A stretch of DNA of 64,000 nucleotides, from the NCBI GenBank assembly GCA_011390935.1, contig JAABRL010000001.1, positions 62,001-126,000 of the forward strand. Direction: 5' to 3'. Below are positions 16,828-25,558 of this stretch, in pieces. Position 1 is the stretch's first letter; every line of letters starts with the position of its first letter. The translations under genes were made by a program, and so were the position numbers. The DNA is from Gemmatimonas sp. (GTDB lineage: Bacteria > Gemmatimonadota > Gemmatimonadetes > Gemmatimonadales > Gemmatimonadaceae). The notes beneath the pieces are model-generated. The model was not told the DNA's origin and did not search any database. It saw nothing but the letters and a program-made list of their open reading frames with translations.

Positions 16828-18072
16828 TCAGCGGACTGAAGCGGCGTGGTCGAGGGCACCGATCACCGCATCCGCCAGCGCGGATCGTGCCGGCCCGATT
16901 CCGCTACGCTGCCGGGTCGGATTCACGCGGTTGGTCAGCAGGAGCACGAACACGTCGCGCTCCGGATCGATCCACAGCGAGGTGCCGGTGAAGCCGGTGT
17001 GCCCGAAGGCCAGCGCACTCAAGCGCTGGCCGGCCGAGTTCGACCCGGTGGGTGTCTCCCAGCCGAGCGCGCGGTGTGACCCACCGAACGGCTGTCGCTG
17101 ACGAAAGGTGAAGAGCGTCTCCTCGGGCAGAATGTCGACGCGCGTGCCGTTCTGGCCTTCAACCCAGCCACCGCGCAGCAGCATCTGCGCAAATCGCGTC
17201 AGGTCGCGCGCCGTGGTGAAGAGGCCGGCGTGACCTGCCACCTGTCCGAGCTGGAAGGCGTTTTCGTCGTGCACCTCACCCCGCAGGTGGCGCTGCCGCC
17301 ACGGATCGATCTCCGTGGGTGCCGTGCGGGAGCGCCAGAGCGCCGACGGCAGGAAGCGCGTCTCCCGCATGCCGATGGGCAGGAACACGCGTGACAGCAC
17401 ATACGAATCGAGGGGAAGCCCTGACACCTCGCGCACCACTTCGCCCAACAGGATGAAGCCCAGGTCGGAGTACACGTAGCGATACCCTGGCGTGGTGTCC
17501 GGCCCGGTGGCATACACCTGCGCCATCGCTTCCTCCGCCGACCAGGCCTCCTTGTACAGCGGGCGCCACGCGGGCAGGCCGGCTGAGTGCGAGAGGAGAT
17601 GGCGGATCGTCACTTCGCCGGCGCGTGGGGCGGTCCACCGCGGCAGGTACTGCGTGGCCGGTGCATCGAGGGAGACGCGTCCTTCGGCCACCAGCTGGAG
17701 CACGGAGGAGGTGGTCCCGACCACCTTGGTGAGCGATGCCAGATCCCAGACCGTGGAGTCCGTCACGGGTGTCGCGATCGGGGCGCTGCCGTTCAGCTCA
17801 CTGTCGATGGGCGTGTCGATCGGCTCGAGCGCTCCGACGCCCAGGGAGGCATAAATCGTGGTGCCGTTGCCCACCACCGCCCACGCCGCGGGAAACGCCG
17901 AGTCGGTCAGGGCACGGGTGAGCACGGCCTGCACCGAATCACGAACCAGCGACTGTCGTAGTCGTCCATCGTCTGCCGGCGCGATGGGGCCGCGTGCCGT
18001 GCGTGGCGCACAGGCGCCGGCCACCACGAGCAGGGCGACGACCGCAGCGCAGTGTCGTGAGCCGCGGCGCAT
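16828..18072 (-). CDS. AmiE-like serine hydrolase (beta-lactamase fold), lipoprotein
   Basis: 414 residues with a lipoprotein signal ending at Cys21 (VVAGAC). The beta-lactamase/PBP4-like fold is shown by the nucleophile motif SLTK (Ser113-Lys116), a YSD triad element (in YVYSDLGF) and an HTG box (in FGHTGFTG) in place of KTG. The GEVHDENA and VAGHAGLF segments match the branch that contains Bacillus AmiE (YbbE), which removes peptide from MurNAc. It overlaps the nagZ-like gene by one base-step (ATGA), as in the Bacillus amiE-nagZ-namZ order. An esterase or D-aminopeptidase role is the main alternative. Confidence 0.8.
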   Translation of the reverse strand: MRRGSRHCAAVVALLVVAGACAPRTARGPIAPADDGRLRQSLVRDSVQAVLTRALTDSAFPAAWAVVGNGTTIYASLGVGALEPIDTPIDSELNGSAPIATPVTDSTVWDLASLTKVVGTTSSVLQLVAEGRVSLDAPATQYLPRWTAPRAGEVTIRHLLSHSAGLPAWRPLYKEAWSAEEAMAQVYATGPDTTPGYRYVYSDLGFILLGEVVREVSGLPLDSYVLSRVFLPIGMRETRFLPSALWRSRTAPTEIDPWRQRHLRGEVHDENAFQLGQVAGHAGLFTTARDLTRFAQMLLRGGWVEGQNGTRVDILPEETLFTFRQRQPFGGSHRALGWETPTGSNSAGQRLSALAFGHTGFTGTSLWIDPERDVFVLLLTNRVNPTRQRSGIGPARSALADAVIGALDHAASVR

Positions 18073-19913
18073 CAGCGCGCACCTGCGGCACGCGGACGCG
18101 CGATGCCGTCACCCGCCGAGAAGAAGCCCGGCAGCGTCACGGGCGTGCGACCGCCGATCGCAGCCTCGCCGGCGACGGCTTTGGCTGCGGCTTCCTCGAG
18201 GGCGTCGCCGCGGCCATAGGTCACGAGGTAGCTGCTCACGGACGGAAACTGACGGAGCACGTAGGGGTTGCCGCCCGCGACCACGATCGTGGGCACGCCG
18301 GATGAAACGAGCGAGTCGACGAACGCGGCGACACGCGGCGCGATGGCGAAGCGGCCGGCCCCTTCGAGCGTGCGGGTGTAGCTGTACACCACCACGCGAT
18401 CGACACCGCGGGCCGTTGTGTGCAGCGAGTCGAGCTCGGGCTGGCCGGTGCGTGGCGTGACGCGTACCGATCGCGACACGGTCAGCAGGCGACCGAGCGC
18501 GGCGCCGAAGGCCGTCCCTGCGCCGATATCGTTGTCTGGTGCGTAGGTAACCAGCAGCGTGCGCCCGGTGCGCGCCACCGGCACCAGCGCATCGCGGTCG
18601 CGCAGCAGCGTGATGGCGCGTTCGGCGATCGCGTTGGCGGTGTAACGATGCTCCGGATGACCCACCACTTCACGCAGGGCCTCGAGCGAGACGAGCGGCT
18701 GCGCGATGGCGCCGGTGCGCACCTTGAGCTCGAGGATCCGGCGCACGCTCCCGGCCACCTGCGTGGCGGGAATCGTGCCCGCCTCCACGGCCTTCACCAC
18801 AGCGTCGATGGCCACCTTCGCATCACCCGGCATGAGCAGGATGTCATCGCCTGCGCGCACGGCGCGCACGGCACTCTCGGCCACCCCGTAGCCCTTGGCG
18901 ATGCCGTCCATGGTCAGCGCGTCAGTCACGGTGAGGCCGCGAAAGCCGAGCGTGTCGCGCAGCAGGCCGGTCATGACCTGACGGGCGAGCGTGGCGGGTA
19001 CCGAGTCGCCATACACGTTGGGCAGGGCGATGTGCGCGGTCATCACGCTCGCGGCACCGGCCGCGATGCCGGCGCGGAACGGCACCAGTTCGAGCGAGTC
19101 GAGTCGCGCGCGTCGGACCGTGATCACCGGCAGTCCCAGGTGTGAATCCACGTCGGTATCGCCGTGTCCCGGGAAGTGCTTGAGCGTGGCCGCGGCGCCA
19201 CCGGCCTGCACGCCGCGCACAAACGCCGCGCTCAGTCGCGCGACGGCGGCCGGGGACTCGCCGAAGGACCGGGTATTGATGACGGGGTTCGCCGGGTTGT
19301 TGTTCACGTCCACCGTCGGCGCGAACGCGAGGTGAATGCCGATCGCTCGCGCTTCACGTCCCGTGATGCGTCCCGCCGCTTCCGCGTCCTCGTCGCGGCC
19401 ACCAGCGCCGATGGCCATGTTGCTGGGGAGGACGGTGGCCGAGCCAGCCTGCAGGAGCGAGGGCGCGAAGACCCCGCCCTCGAGGCGACCCAATCCCGGC
19501 TCCACGTCGGAGGCGACGAGCAGCGGAATGCGGGCCCGTCCCTGGAGGTAGTTCACCTTGGCCGCGACTTCGATCGGCGAGCCGAGCGACATGACCACGC
19601 CGCCGAGTCCGAGTTCCGAGACCTGATCGGTGATCGCCGAAAAGGCCGGATCGTACGCACTGGTGTAGTCACCAAGGACCCACACCATCACCATCTGCCC
19701 CACCTGTTCGCGCAGGCTGAGCGACGACAGCGTAGTTTCGATCCAGGCGCGGTGCGACGCGGGCAGCGGAGTCGTGGGGTCGAGCTCGAGTGGACCGGGG
19801 CGTGCCGACGCGGCGGGTTCCTGCGCACCAGGCAGGCCGGGCGCGCGTGGGGTGCAGGCGGCAATCGAGAGCAGCACACCAGCGAGTGGCAGCAGCGCGG
19901 AACGGGTCGCCAT
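18072..19913 (-). CDS. nagZ: NagZ-like beta-N-acetylglucosaminidase (GH3), lipoprotein
   Basis: 613 residues. GH3 catalytic domain about 65-400 with the NagZ hallmark KHFPGHGDTDVDSH, whose His/Asp pair acts as acid/base, and a downstream MTAHIALP and TDALTMDGI segment holding the nucleophile Asp. A second domain about 430-613 makes it the two-domain, Bacillus YbbD-like form. Start ATG 19913 is chosen for its lipobox (LSIAAC, Cys20); the frame extends to 20768 but would run through the namZ coding region. It removes GlcNAc from MurNAc-containing fragments. The gene is divergent from namZ with 45 bases between. Confidence 0.88.
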   Translation of the reverse strand: MATRSALLPLAGVLLSIAACTPRAPGLPGAQEPAASARPGPLELDPTTPLPASHRAWIETTLSSLSLREQVGQMVMVWVLGDYTSAYDPAFSAITDQVSELGLGGVVMSLGSPIEVAAKVNYLQGRARIPLLVASDVEPGLGRLEGGVFAPSLLQAGSATVLPSNMAIGAGGRDEDAEAAGRITGREARAIGIHLAFAPTVDVNNNPANPVINTRSFGESPAAVARLSAAFVRGVQAGGAAATLKHFPGHGDTDVDSHLGLPVITVRRARLDSLELVPFRAGIAAGAASVMTAHIALPNVYGDSVPATLARQVMTGLLRDTLGFRGLTVTDALTMDGIAKGYGVAESAVRAVRAGDDILLMPGDAKVAIDAVVKAVEAGTIPATQVAGSVRRILELKVRTGAIAQPLVSLEALREVVGHPEHRYTANAIAERAITLLRDRDALVPVARTGRTLLVTYAPDNDIGAGTAFGAALGRLLTVSRSVRVTPRTGQPELDSLHTTARGVDRVVVYSYTRTLEGAGRFAIAPRVAAFVDSLVSSGVPTIVVAGGNPYVLRQFPSVSSYLVTYGRGDALEEAAAKAVAGEAAIGGRTPVTLPGFFSAGDGIARPRAAGAR

Positions 19914-19958
19914 CGTGGCGGACCGAAGACCAGAACCGACGAGCGAGGAGAGGAGCGC

Positions 19959-21338
19959 GTGCGTCTGACGCATCGAGGGAGTGGCGAAGGGAACTGGACG
20001 GGGGGAGGCGAGCGACGGAACGCCGACCAGCGAACCAGCCGCTGGCGCGCCTTCCTGCTGTGCGGGAGCGTGGCATGGGCTGCACTTGCATGCAACCCCG
20101 CGACGCGCAGCGGTGTGCCGGGTGAGGAGGTCCGCGACCGGACCGTGCGCCCGGGCATCTCGGTCCTGCTCTCCGACTCCATCCAACTTATCAAGGATAA
20201 GCGCGTCGGTCTCATCACCAACCAGACCGGCCTCGATGAACGAGGGCGGAGTTCGGTCGATCTGCTGTTCGAGGACGAGCGCGCGAAGGCCGCGAACGTA
20301 CAACTGGTCGCGCTGTTTTCGCCCGAGCACGGCATTCGCGGCACGGAAGATCGGACCAATCTCCCCAACGAGGTCGATCCCAAGACCGGGCTGGTCATCC
20401 ACTCGCTGTACACCCGCTCCACGATCGCCCCCCCGGACAGTACGCTGCGCAATGTCGAGGTGCTGGTGGTCGACCTGCAGGACATCGGGACCCGCACGTG
20501 GACCTACGTTGGCGTGATGTTGTTCGCCATGCACGCCTCGGATCGGCTCGGGATTCCGTACGTGGTGCTCGATCGTCCGAATCCGCTCGGCGGGCACAAG
20601 GTCGAGGGCGCGCTGCTCGATTCCAGCATTGCCGATGCGCGCGAAGGCACGAGCGAGACGCCGCGCAGCGGGTTCGCCCTGTGGCCGGTGCCGCTGCGGC
20701 ATGGCCTCACGATGGGCGAACTGGCGCGCATGTTCCACCGCGAGCTCGAATTCAAAGGGCGCTTGCACGTGGTGCCCATGGCCAACTGGCGTCGCGCCAT
20801 GTGGTTCGACGATACCAAGCTGCCGTGGGTGAAGCCATCACCGAACCTGCCGACGCTCACCAGTGCGCTCGTGTATCCGGCGCTGGTGCCGTTTGAGGGG
20901 ACGAACGTCTCGGTGGGACGCGGCACGAACGAGGCGTTTCAACGGGTCGGCGCACCGTGGTTCAGGGCCGATTCGGTGGTCAAGCTGCTCACGAATCTGG
21001 AGCTCTCCGGCGTTCGCTTTCAGGCGGAGCGGTTCACCCCGTCCGCGCCGGGCGATTCGAAGTTCGATGGCCAGTCGATTCCCGGTGTGCGCATTCACGT
21101 ACTCGACCGCGAGCGCATTCAGATCTCGCGCGTGGGTGCCGCGATGTTGTGGGCGATCGCCAAGGCGCACGGCCCGGAGTTCACCCTTCGCGAGGCCGCC
21201 GTGGACGCGCGCCTTGGCTCATCGGCCGTGCGGGCGGCGCTCGTGAGCGGGGAAGATCCGGATCGGGTGATCGATCGCCTGCTGCCAGCGGTGGTGGCGT
21301 ACGAGCAGCAGGTGCGGCGGTACCATCTCTACCGTTGA
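19959..21338 (+). CDS. namZ: Exo-beta-N-acetylmuramidase NamZ (DUF1343)
   Basis: 459 residues from GTG 19959, chosen because a strong GAGGAGAGGAG ribosome site ends five bases upstream; the frame continues further upstream opposite nagZ without support. The N-terminus has a hydrophobic stretch ending in Cys45 (AALAC), a weak lipobox. The DUF1343 family pattern is clear: VGLITNQTGLD, FSPEHGIRG, VVDLQDIGTRTWTY and PNLPT. In Bacillus, NamZ releases MurNAc from the non-reducing end after AmiE and NagZ have acted. The three are here in one divergent block, so a shared salvage role is likely. Confidence 0.92.
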   Translation: MRLTHRGSGEGNWTGGGERRNADQRTSRWRAFLLCGSVAWAALACNPATRSGVPGEEVRDRTVRPGISVLLSDSIQLIKDKRVGLITNQTGLDERGRSSVDLLFEDERAKAANVQLVALFSPEHGIRGTEDRTNLPNEVDPKTGLVIHSLYTRSTIAPPDSTLRNVEVLVVDLQDIGTRTWTYVGVMLFAMHASDRLGIPYVVLDRPNPLGGHKVEGALLDSSIADAREGTSETPRSGFALWPVPLRHGLTMGELARMFHRELEFKGRLHVVPMANWRRAMWFDDTKLPWVKPSPNLPTLTSALVYPALVPFEGTNVSVGRGTNEAFQRVGAPWFRADSVVKLLTNLELSGVRFQAERFTPSAPGDSKFDGQSIPGVRIHVLDRERIQISRVGAAMLWAIAKAHGPEFTLREAAVDARLGSSAVRAALVSGEDPDRVIDRLLPAVVAYEQQVRRYHLYR

Positions 21339-21476
21339 AGCAAGCGGGGTCCTAGCTTTGTCACGGTCGTGTCGCGAGCGGTTGGCCCTGGTTGGGGCTG
21401 CCCGAGGCACGATGCGTGTCGGCGGCCGGTGTTCCGGCGGCTGTGCTCGCGACCGATTCTCAGGCGCCCGATCGGC

Positions 21477-22238
21477 ATGAACGCTCTGTGGGGCTCGATA
21501 CAACGTGGATACCTCCGGGTCATCGGACCGGCGGGGGACTTCCTCGTGCGCCATAAGGTCAAGCCGAACACGATCACCACGATCGGTACGATCTGCACTC
21601 TCGTCGCGGGTGTCATCTTTGCCTCCGGCCACATTCGAACGGCCGGCTGGTTTCTTGGCCTCACCGCGCTGTTCGACGTGCTCGACGGCACGGTGGCGCG
21701 CCGGACCGGGACCAGTTCGGTGTTCGGCGCCTTCTACGATTCCACACTCGATCGCGTCAGCGACGGGGCGCTGCTCGGCGGCCTGGTGGTGTTCTACGCC
21801 ATCAATCCGGTGCACCACAGCGTGCCGCTGCTCGTGATCACACTGCTCGGCCTCATTGGCGCGTTCCTGACGTCCTACACCCGCGCCCGCGCCGAATCGC
21901 TCGGTGTCGATGCCAAGGTGGGCCTGCTGCAGCGACCGGAACGCATTACGCTGCTGTCGGCCCCGCAGGCCTTCTTCGGCCTCGCGCTCGATGGGTGGGT
22001 GCTTGCGGGTATTGTGACGCTGCTCAGCGTGACCGCCTGGATCACCGTGGCGCAGCGCATGTCGTACGTCCACCGCATGACGGACGGACGCGCCGATGTT
22101 CCGCCTCCGTCGTCCGGATCTCCCGACCCCAGTGCGACCGCTTCGGCGACCCGCGCGCCGAGCGGGGCCAGTCCCGTCTCCTCCACCATTGCTCCGGCGC
22201 TGGCTCCAGCGCCCGGTGTTTCCCTTCAGGGAGAATGA
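21477..22238 (+). CDS. CDP-alcohol phosphatidyltransferase, probable phosphatidylinositol(-phosphate) synthase
   Basis: 253 residues from ATG 21477. The full CDP-alcohol phosphotransferase signature is present, starting at Asp in DVLDGTVAR and ending in the two Asp of YDSTLDRVSD (DG-x2-AR-x8-G-x3-D-x3-D). About five or six membrane segments follow the N-terminal amphipathic region; the last 45 residues are a Ser/Ala/Pro-rich tail. The 4-base overlap with inositol-3-phosphate synthase argues that the acceptor is inositol phosphate, giving phosphatidylinositol phosphate as in actinobacterial PIP synthase. PgsA-type activity is less likely. Confidence 0.85.
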   Translation: MNALWGSIQRGYLRVIGPAGDFLVRHKVKPNTITTIGTICTLVAGVIFASGHIRTAGWFLGLTALFDVLDGTVARRTGTSSVFGAFYDSTLDRVSDGALLGGLVVFYAINPVHHSVPLLVITLLGLIGAFLTSYTRARAESLGVDAKVGLLQRPERITLLSAPQAFFGLALDGWVLAGIVTLLSVTAWITVAQRMSYVHRMTDGRADVPPPSSGSPDPSATASATRAPSGASPVSSTIAPALAPAPGVSLQGE

Positions 22239-23572
22239 CCTTCGTGCCAGATACCACCAGCGGCAACCCCGCTTCGATCGCGCCGGCCACCGGCAAACTC
22301 GTCATCTTCACGCCCGGACTCGGCGCAGTGGCGACGACGTTCATCGCCGGTGTGGAGCGCGTGCGCCGCGGGCTCTCCGTGCCCATCGGATCGCTCACGC
22401 AGATGGCGACCATCCGGTTGGGCAAGCGCACCGATGCTCGCAGTCCGCTCATTCGCGACTTCGTGCCCCTCACGGCGCTTTCGGACATCGCGTTCGCCGC
22501 GTGGGATCCCATTCCCGATGATGCCTACACGGCGGCCGTGCGCGCCGGTGTGCTGCAGGCATCCGATCTCGAGCCGATTGCCGACTTCCTCAAGGGCATC
22601 ACGCCCATGCCGGCGGCGTTCGACTCGCGCTACGTGACGCGCCTGCAGGGTACGAATGTGAAGACGGGCAAGAACAAGCGAGATCTTGCCGAGCAGCTGC
22701 GGCAGGACATTCGCGACCAGAAGGCGAAGCATGGGGCGGATCGCGCCGTCATGGTGTGGTGCGGCTCCACGGAAACCTTCATCAAGCCGGGCCCGCAGCA
22801 CCAGACGATCGAAGCGTTCGAGCAGGCGATGGAAGACAATGACGACGCGATCGCGCCGTCGATGCTCTATGCCTATGCGGCGATCATGGAGGGCGTGGCC
22901 TACTGCAACGGCGCGCCGAATCTCTCGGCCGATTTCCCGGCGCTGCTCGACCTCGCGGTCGCGCGCGGCGTGCCCGTCTCGGGCAAGGACTTCAAGACCG
23001 GCCAGACGTGGATGAAGACCGTGATCGCGCCGGGTCTGAAGGCGCGCATGCTCGGCCTCGAAGGCTGGTACTCCACCAACATCCTCGGCAACCGCGACGG
23101 TGAAGTGCTCGACGACCCGGCGTCGTTCAAGACGAAGGAAGAGTCCAAGCTGTCGGTGCTGCACAACATTCTGCAGCCGGAAATGTATCCGGAGTTGTAC
23201 AAGGACTTCTCGCACGTCGTGCGCATCAACTACTACCCGCCGCGCGGCGACAACAAGGAAGGCTGGGACAACATCGACATCACCGGCTGGCTCGGCTATC
23301 CGATGCAGATCAAGATCAACTTCCTGTGTCGCGACTCGATTCTGGCCGCCCCCATCGTGCTCGACCTCGCGCTGTTCAGCGACTTCGCGCAGCGTGCGGG
23401 CATGAAGGGCATTCAGGAGTGGCTGTCGTTCTACTACAAGAGCCCGCAGACGGCCCCCGGCCTGCAGGCGGAGCACGATCTGTTCATTCAGCAGACCAAG
23501 CTCAAGAACACGTTGCGTCACCTCATGGGTGAAGACGTGATCACGCACCTGGGCCTGGAGTACTACCAGTGA
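22235..23572 (+). CDS. ino1: Inositol-3-phosphate synthase
   Basis: 445 residues from ATG 22235, overlapping the phosphotransferase gene by 4 bases. The enzyme converts glucose 6-phosphate to 1D-myo-inositol 3-phosphate using bound NAD. Visible family features are the N-terminal dinucleotide region (GLGAVATTFIAGVERV), KDFKTGQTWMKT, the GWYSTNILGNRDGEVL segment, and KTKEESKLSV with catalytic lysines. Length fits the compact bacterial/archaeal class. With its neighbour it forms a two-gene pathway for inositol lipids. Confidence 0.95.
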   Translation: MTFVPDTTSGNPASIAPATGKLVIFTPGLGAVATTFIAGVERVRRGLSVPIGSLTQMATIRLGKRTDARSPLIRDFVPLTALSDIAFAAWDPIPDDAYTAAVRAGVLQASDLEPIADFLKGITPMPAAFDSRYVTRLQGTNVKTGKNKRDLAEQLRQDIRDQKAKHGADRAVMVWCGSTETFIKPGPQHQTIEAFEQAMEDNDDAIAPSMLYAYAAIMEGVAYCNGAPNLSADFPALLDLAVARGVPVSGKDFKTGQTWMKTVIAPGLKARMLGLEGWYSTNILGNRDGEVLDDPASFKTKEESKLSVLHNILQPEMYPELYKDFSHVVRINYYPPRGDNKEGWDNIDITGWLGYPMQIKINFLCRDSILAAPIVLDLALFSDFAQRAGMKGIQEWLSFYYKSPQTAPGLQAEHDLFIQQTKLKNTLRHLMGEDVITHLGLEYYQ

Positions 23573-23594
23573 GCGCGGCGGCGGGTCGTGGGAT

Positions 23595-24107
23595 GTGGCG
23601 GGCGCATCGCTGCTCGCACTGTCGGTGGCGGTCATCGCCGGCTGCACGGGCGGCGACCGCAAGCCGAATGAGTTTCGGATGACGACCGAGTCGTTCTCGA
23701 TTCGCATTACCCCCGACCCGTCGCCCCCGCGCGCTCTGGAGCAGGTGCAGTGGACCGTGGTGGTGAACGACAGGGAAACCGGGTTGCCCATCGATGGTGG
23801 GGAAGGGCGCATCTTCGCGTCCAGCCGTGATGGCAAGAATATCGACAACGGCTTCGCCCCCACCGACCAGGTGGGCACCTATCGCACGACGCTGTTCTAC
23901 ATCACCGCGGGGACATGGGCGATGGGTGTGCAGTTCCGCCGTGATTCCACGCAGGTGCTCGAACGTACCGAAGACTGGACGCAGGACGTGCTCACCGGGG
24001 ACGAACCCGGTGAGTACTCCCTACCGTCCTCGCAGACGCCCACGCAGCTGGTCGATACCGTGCGGCGCGACTCCAACGCTCCCGAGGGCGCGGCACCGCC
24101 GCGCTGA
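23595..24107 (+). CDS. Lipoprotein of unknown function, immunoglobulin-like domain
   Basis: 170 residues from GTG 23595, 22 bases after ino1. A lipoprotein signal ends at Cys17 (VIAGC). The mature part, about residues 30-125, has a beta-rich pattern with WTVVVNDRETGLPIDGGEG and TYRTTLFYITAGTWAMGVQFRRD, like YtkA-type or other single beta-sandwich domains. The C-terminus is Pro/Thr/Ala-rich. It sits between the inositol genes and the 2-oxoacid dehydrogenase genes; no function is assigned. Confidence 0.75.
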   Translation: MAGASLLALSVAVIAGCTGGDRKPNEFRMTTESFSIRITPDPSPPRALEQVQWTVVVNDRETGLPIDGGEGRIFASSRDGKNIDNGFAPTDQVGTYRTTLFYITAGTWAMGVQFRRDSTQVLERTEDWTQDVLTGDEPGEYSLPSSQTPTQLVDTVRRDSNAPEGAAPPR

Positions 24108-24110
24108 TTC

Positions 24111-24404
24111 ATGCGCCTGTTCCATCGTACGTCGCTGTATCCGGACCTCGTCCTGCAGGAGGCCGATGCGTTCTTCGGTGCGCTCGGTCTCGGCGTCGTC
24201 ACCACCGAGGCGCGACGTCGTGTCTACCGCGGTCCGCTGGGCACGCTGTCGCTCGCCGTGAAGATGGAGGGCGGGCACTACACGTTCGTCGAGGCACACA
24301 CCGATCAGGTGGGCGAAAGTCGTCTCGACAAGAACGTGAAGAAGTACTTCGTGCGATTGCATCGCGCCGCCGATCCGCGCCACGCCATCGAGGCCGCGTA
24401 CTGA
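24111..24404 (+). CDS. Conserved-looking small protein, function unknown
   Basis: 97 residues, three bases after the lipoprotein gene and overlapping the E1 alpha start by one base (TGATG). No membrane segment or signal peptide. The sequence is rich in aromatic and basic residues, alpha/beta in character, and ends in AADPRHAIEAAY. It is not recognised. Tight coupling to E1 alpha suggests it is translated. Confidence 0.7.
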   Translation: MRLFHRTSLYPDLVLQEADAFFGALGLGVVTTEARRRVYRGPLGTLSLAVKMEGGHYTFVEAHTDQVGESRLDKNVKKYFVRLHRAADPRHAIEAAY

Positions 24405-25558
24405 TGGCTCGCGCCGGCACAACTCCGGCGCGATCGAAGGGCACGTCGAAGGCGCCGGTGCGCCCGAGTGACGCCCTCTCGCGCGAGCAGAAGATCGAGC
24501 TGTATTACTGGATGCGGCTCACGCGGTCGCTCGAAGAGCGGCTGGTGAACCTGTATCGACAGACCAAGGTGGTGGGTGGCCTGTTCCGTTCACTCGGCCA
24601 GGAAGCCGACGCGGTCGGCAGCTGTTTCGCGCTCGAGCAGCGCGACGTCATGTCGCCGCTGATTCGCAACCTGGGTGCCATGCTCGTGAAGGGCGCCACT
24701 CCGGTCGAAGTGCTCAAGCAGTACATGGCCAAGGGCGATTCGCCCACGCGCGGTCGCGAGCTCAACATTCACTTCGGGGACATCGGGCCGGCCGGCTCGA
24801 CACGCGGCTTCCTCGGGCAGATCTCACCGCTCGGCGACATGGTGCCCGTCATGACCGGCGTGACGTTGAGTTTCAAGATGCGCGGCGAAGATCGCGTGGG
24901 GCTCGTCTACATTGGCGACGGCGCCACGAGCACGGGCGCCTTTCATGAAGGGATCAATTTCGCCGCTGTCCAGAAGTGTCCGTTGGTCGTGATCGTGGAG
25001 AACAACGGCTACGCCTACTCCACGCCCACGCACAAGCAGACGGCGGCGCGGCAGTTCGTGGACAAGGCGATCGGGTACGGTATTCCGGGGCTGCAGGCCG
25101 ATGGCAACGATGTGCTCGCGGTGTACGACGTCACGAAGCAGGCAGTGGACCATGCGCGCGCCGGACACGGCGTGACGCTCGTGGAGCTCATCACCTATCG
25201 TCGCAAGGGGCACGCCGAGCACGACAACCAGTCGTATGTGCCGCCCGGCGAGATCGAACGGTGGGCGGCGGAGAACGACCCGCTCGATCGATATCTGGTG
25301 GTGCTACGCGAGCAGCTCGGCGTCACTGACGAAGAGATCTCGGCCCTGCATGATCGGGTGCAGCGCGAAATCGATGACGCAACCGACGAGGCCGAGCGAT
25401 CGGGACCGCCGGTACCGCTCGATGCGCTCGTGGGTGTCTACGCCGACCCGCCCGCGGAACAGCCATTGTGGTTCCGTCGTGATGCGGATGCAGATGCGTA
25501 CGGCACGGAGCGCCCCGAGGGGTGGGGCACGTGGAATGCCTCGGAGACCAAACCATGA
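24404..25558 (+). CDS. 2-oxoacid dehydrogenase E1 component, alpha subunit
   Basis: 384 residues. The thiamine diphosphate motif runs from GDGATSTGAFHEGINFAA to VENNGYAYSTP (GDG-x(~27)-NN), about residues 168-206. This subunit decarboxylates the 2-oxoacid (pyruvate or a branched-chain oxoacid) together with E1 beta. The segment that is usually HSTSDD or HSMSDP reads GHAEHDNQSYVPPGE here, closer to branched-chain or generic bacterial E1 than to E. coli-type PDH. E1 beta follows with a 4-base overlap, and E2 lies two genes on; no E3 gene is in the window. Confidence 0.92.
   Translation: MARAGTTPARSKGTSKAPVRPSDALSREQKIELYYWMRLTRSLEERLVNLYRQTKVVGGLFRSLGQEADAVGSCFALEQRDVMSPLIRNLGAMLVKGATPVEVLKQYMAKGDSPTRGRELNIHFGDIGPAGSTRGFLGQISPLGDMVPVMTGVTLSFKMRGEDRVGLVYIGDGATSTGAFHEGINFAAVQKCPLVVIVENNGYAYSTPTHKQTAARQFVDKAIGYGIPGLQADGNDVLAVYDVTKQAVDHARAGHGVTLVELITYRRKGHAEHDNQSYVPPGEIERWAAENDPLDRYLVVLREQLGVTDEEISALHDRVQREIDDATDEAERSGPPVPLDALVGVYADPPAEQPLWFRRDADADAYGTERPEGWGTWNASETKP

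Noticed and set aside
19914-20768. 285-codon upstream extension of the nagZ-like gene
   Set aside because: It would run opposite the coding part of namZ, has no conserved sequence, and the lipobox is only N-terminal if translation starts at 19913.
22226-23878. 550-residue open frame on the minus strand
   Set aside because: Antisense of the inositol-3-phosphate synthase and lipoprotein genes; shadow composition.
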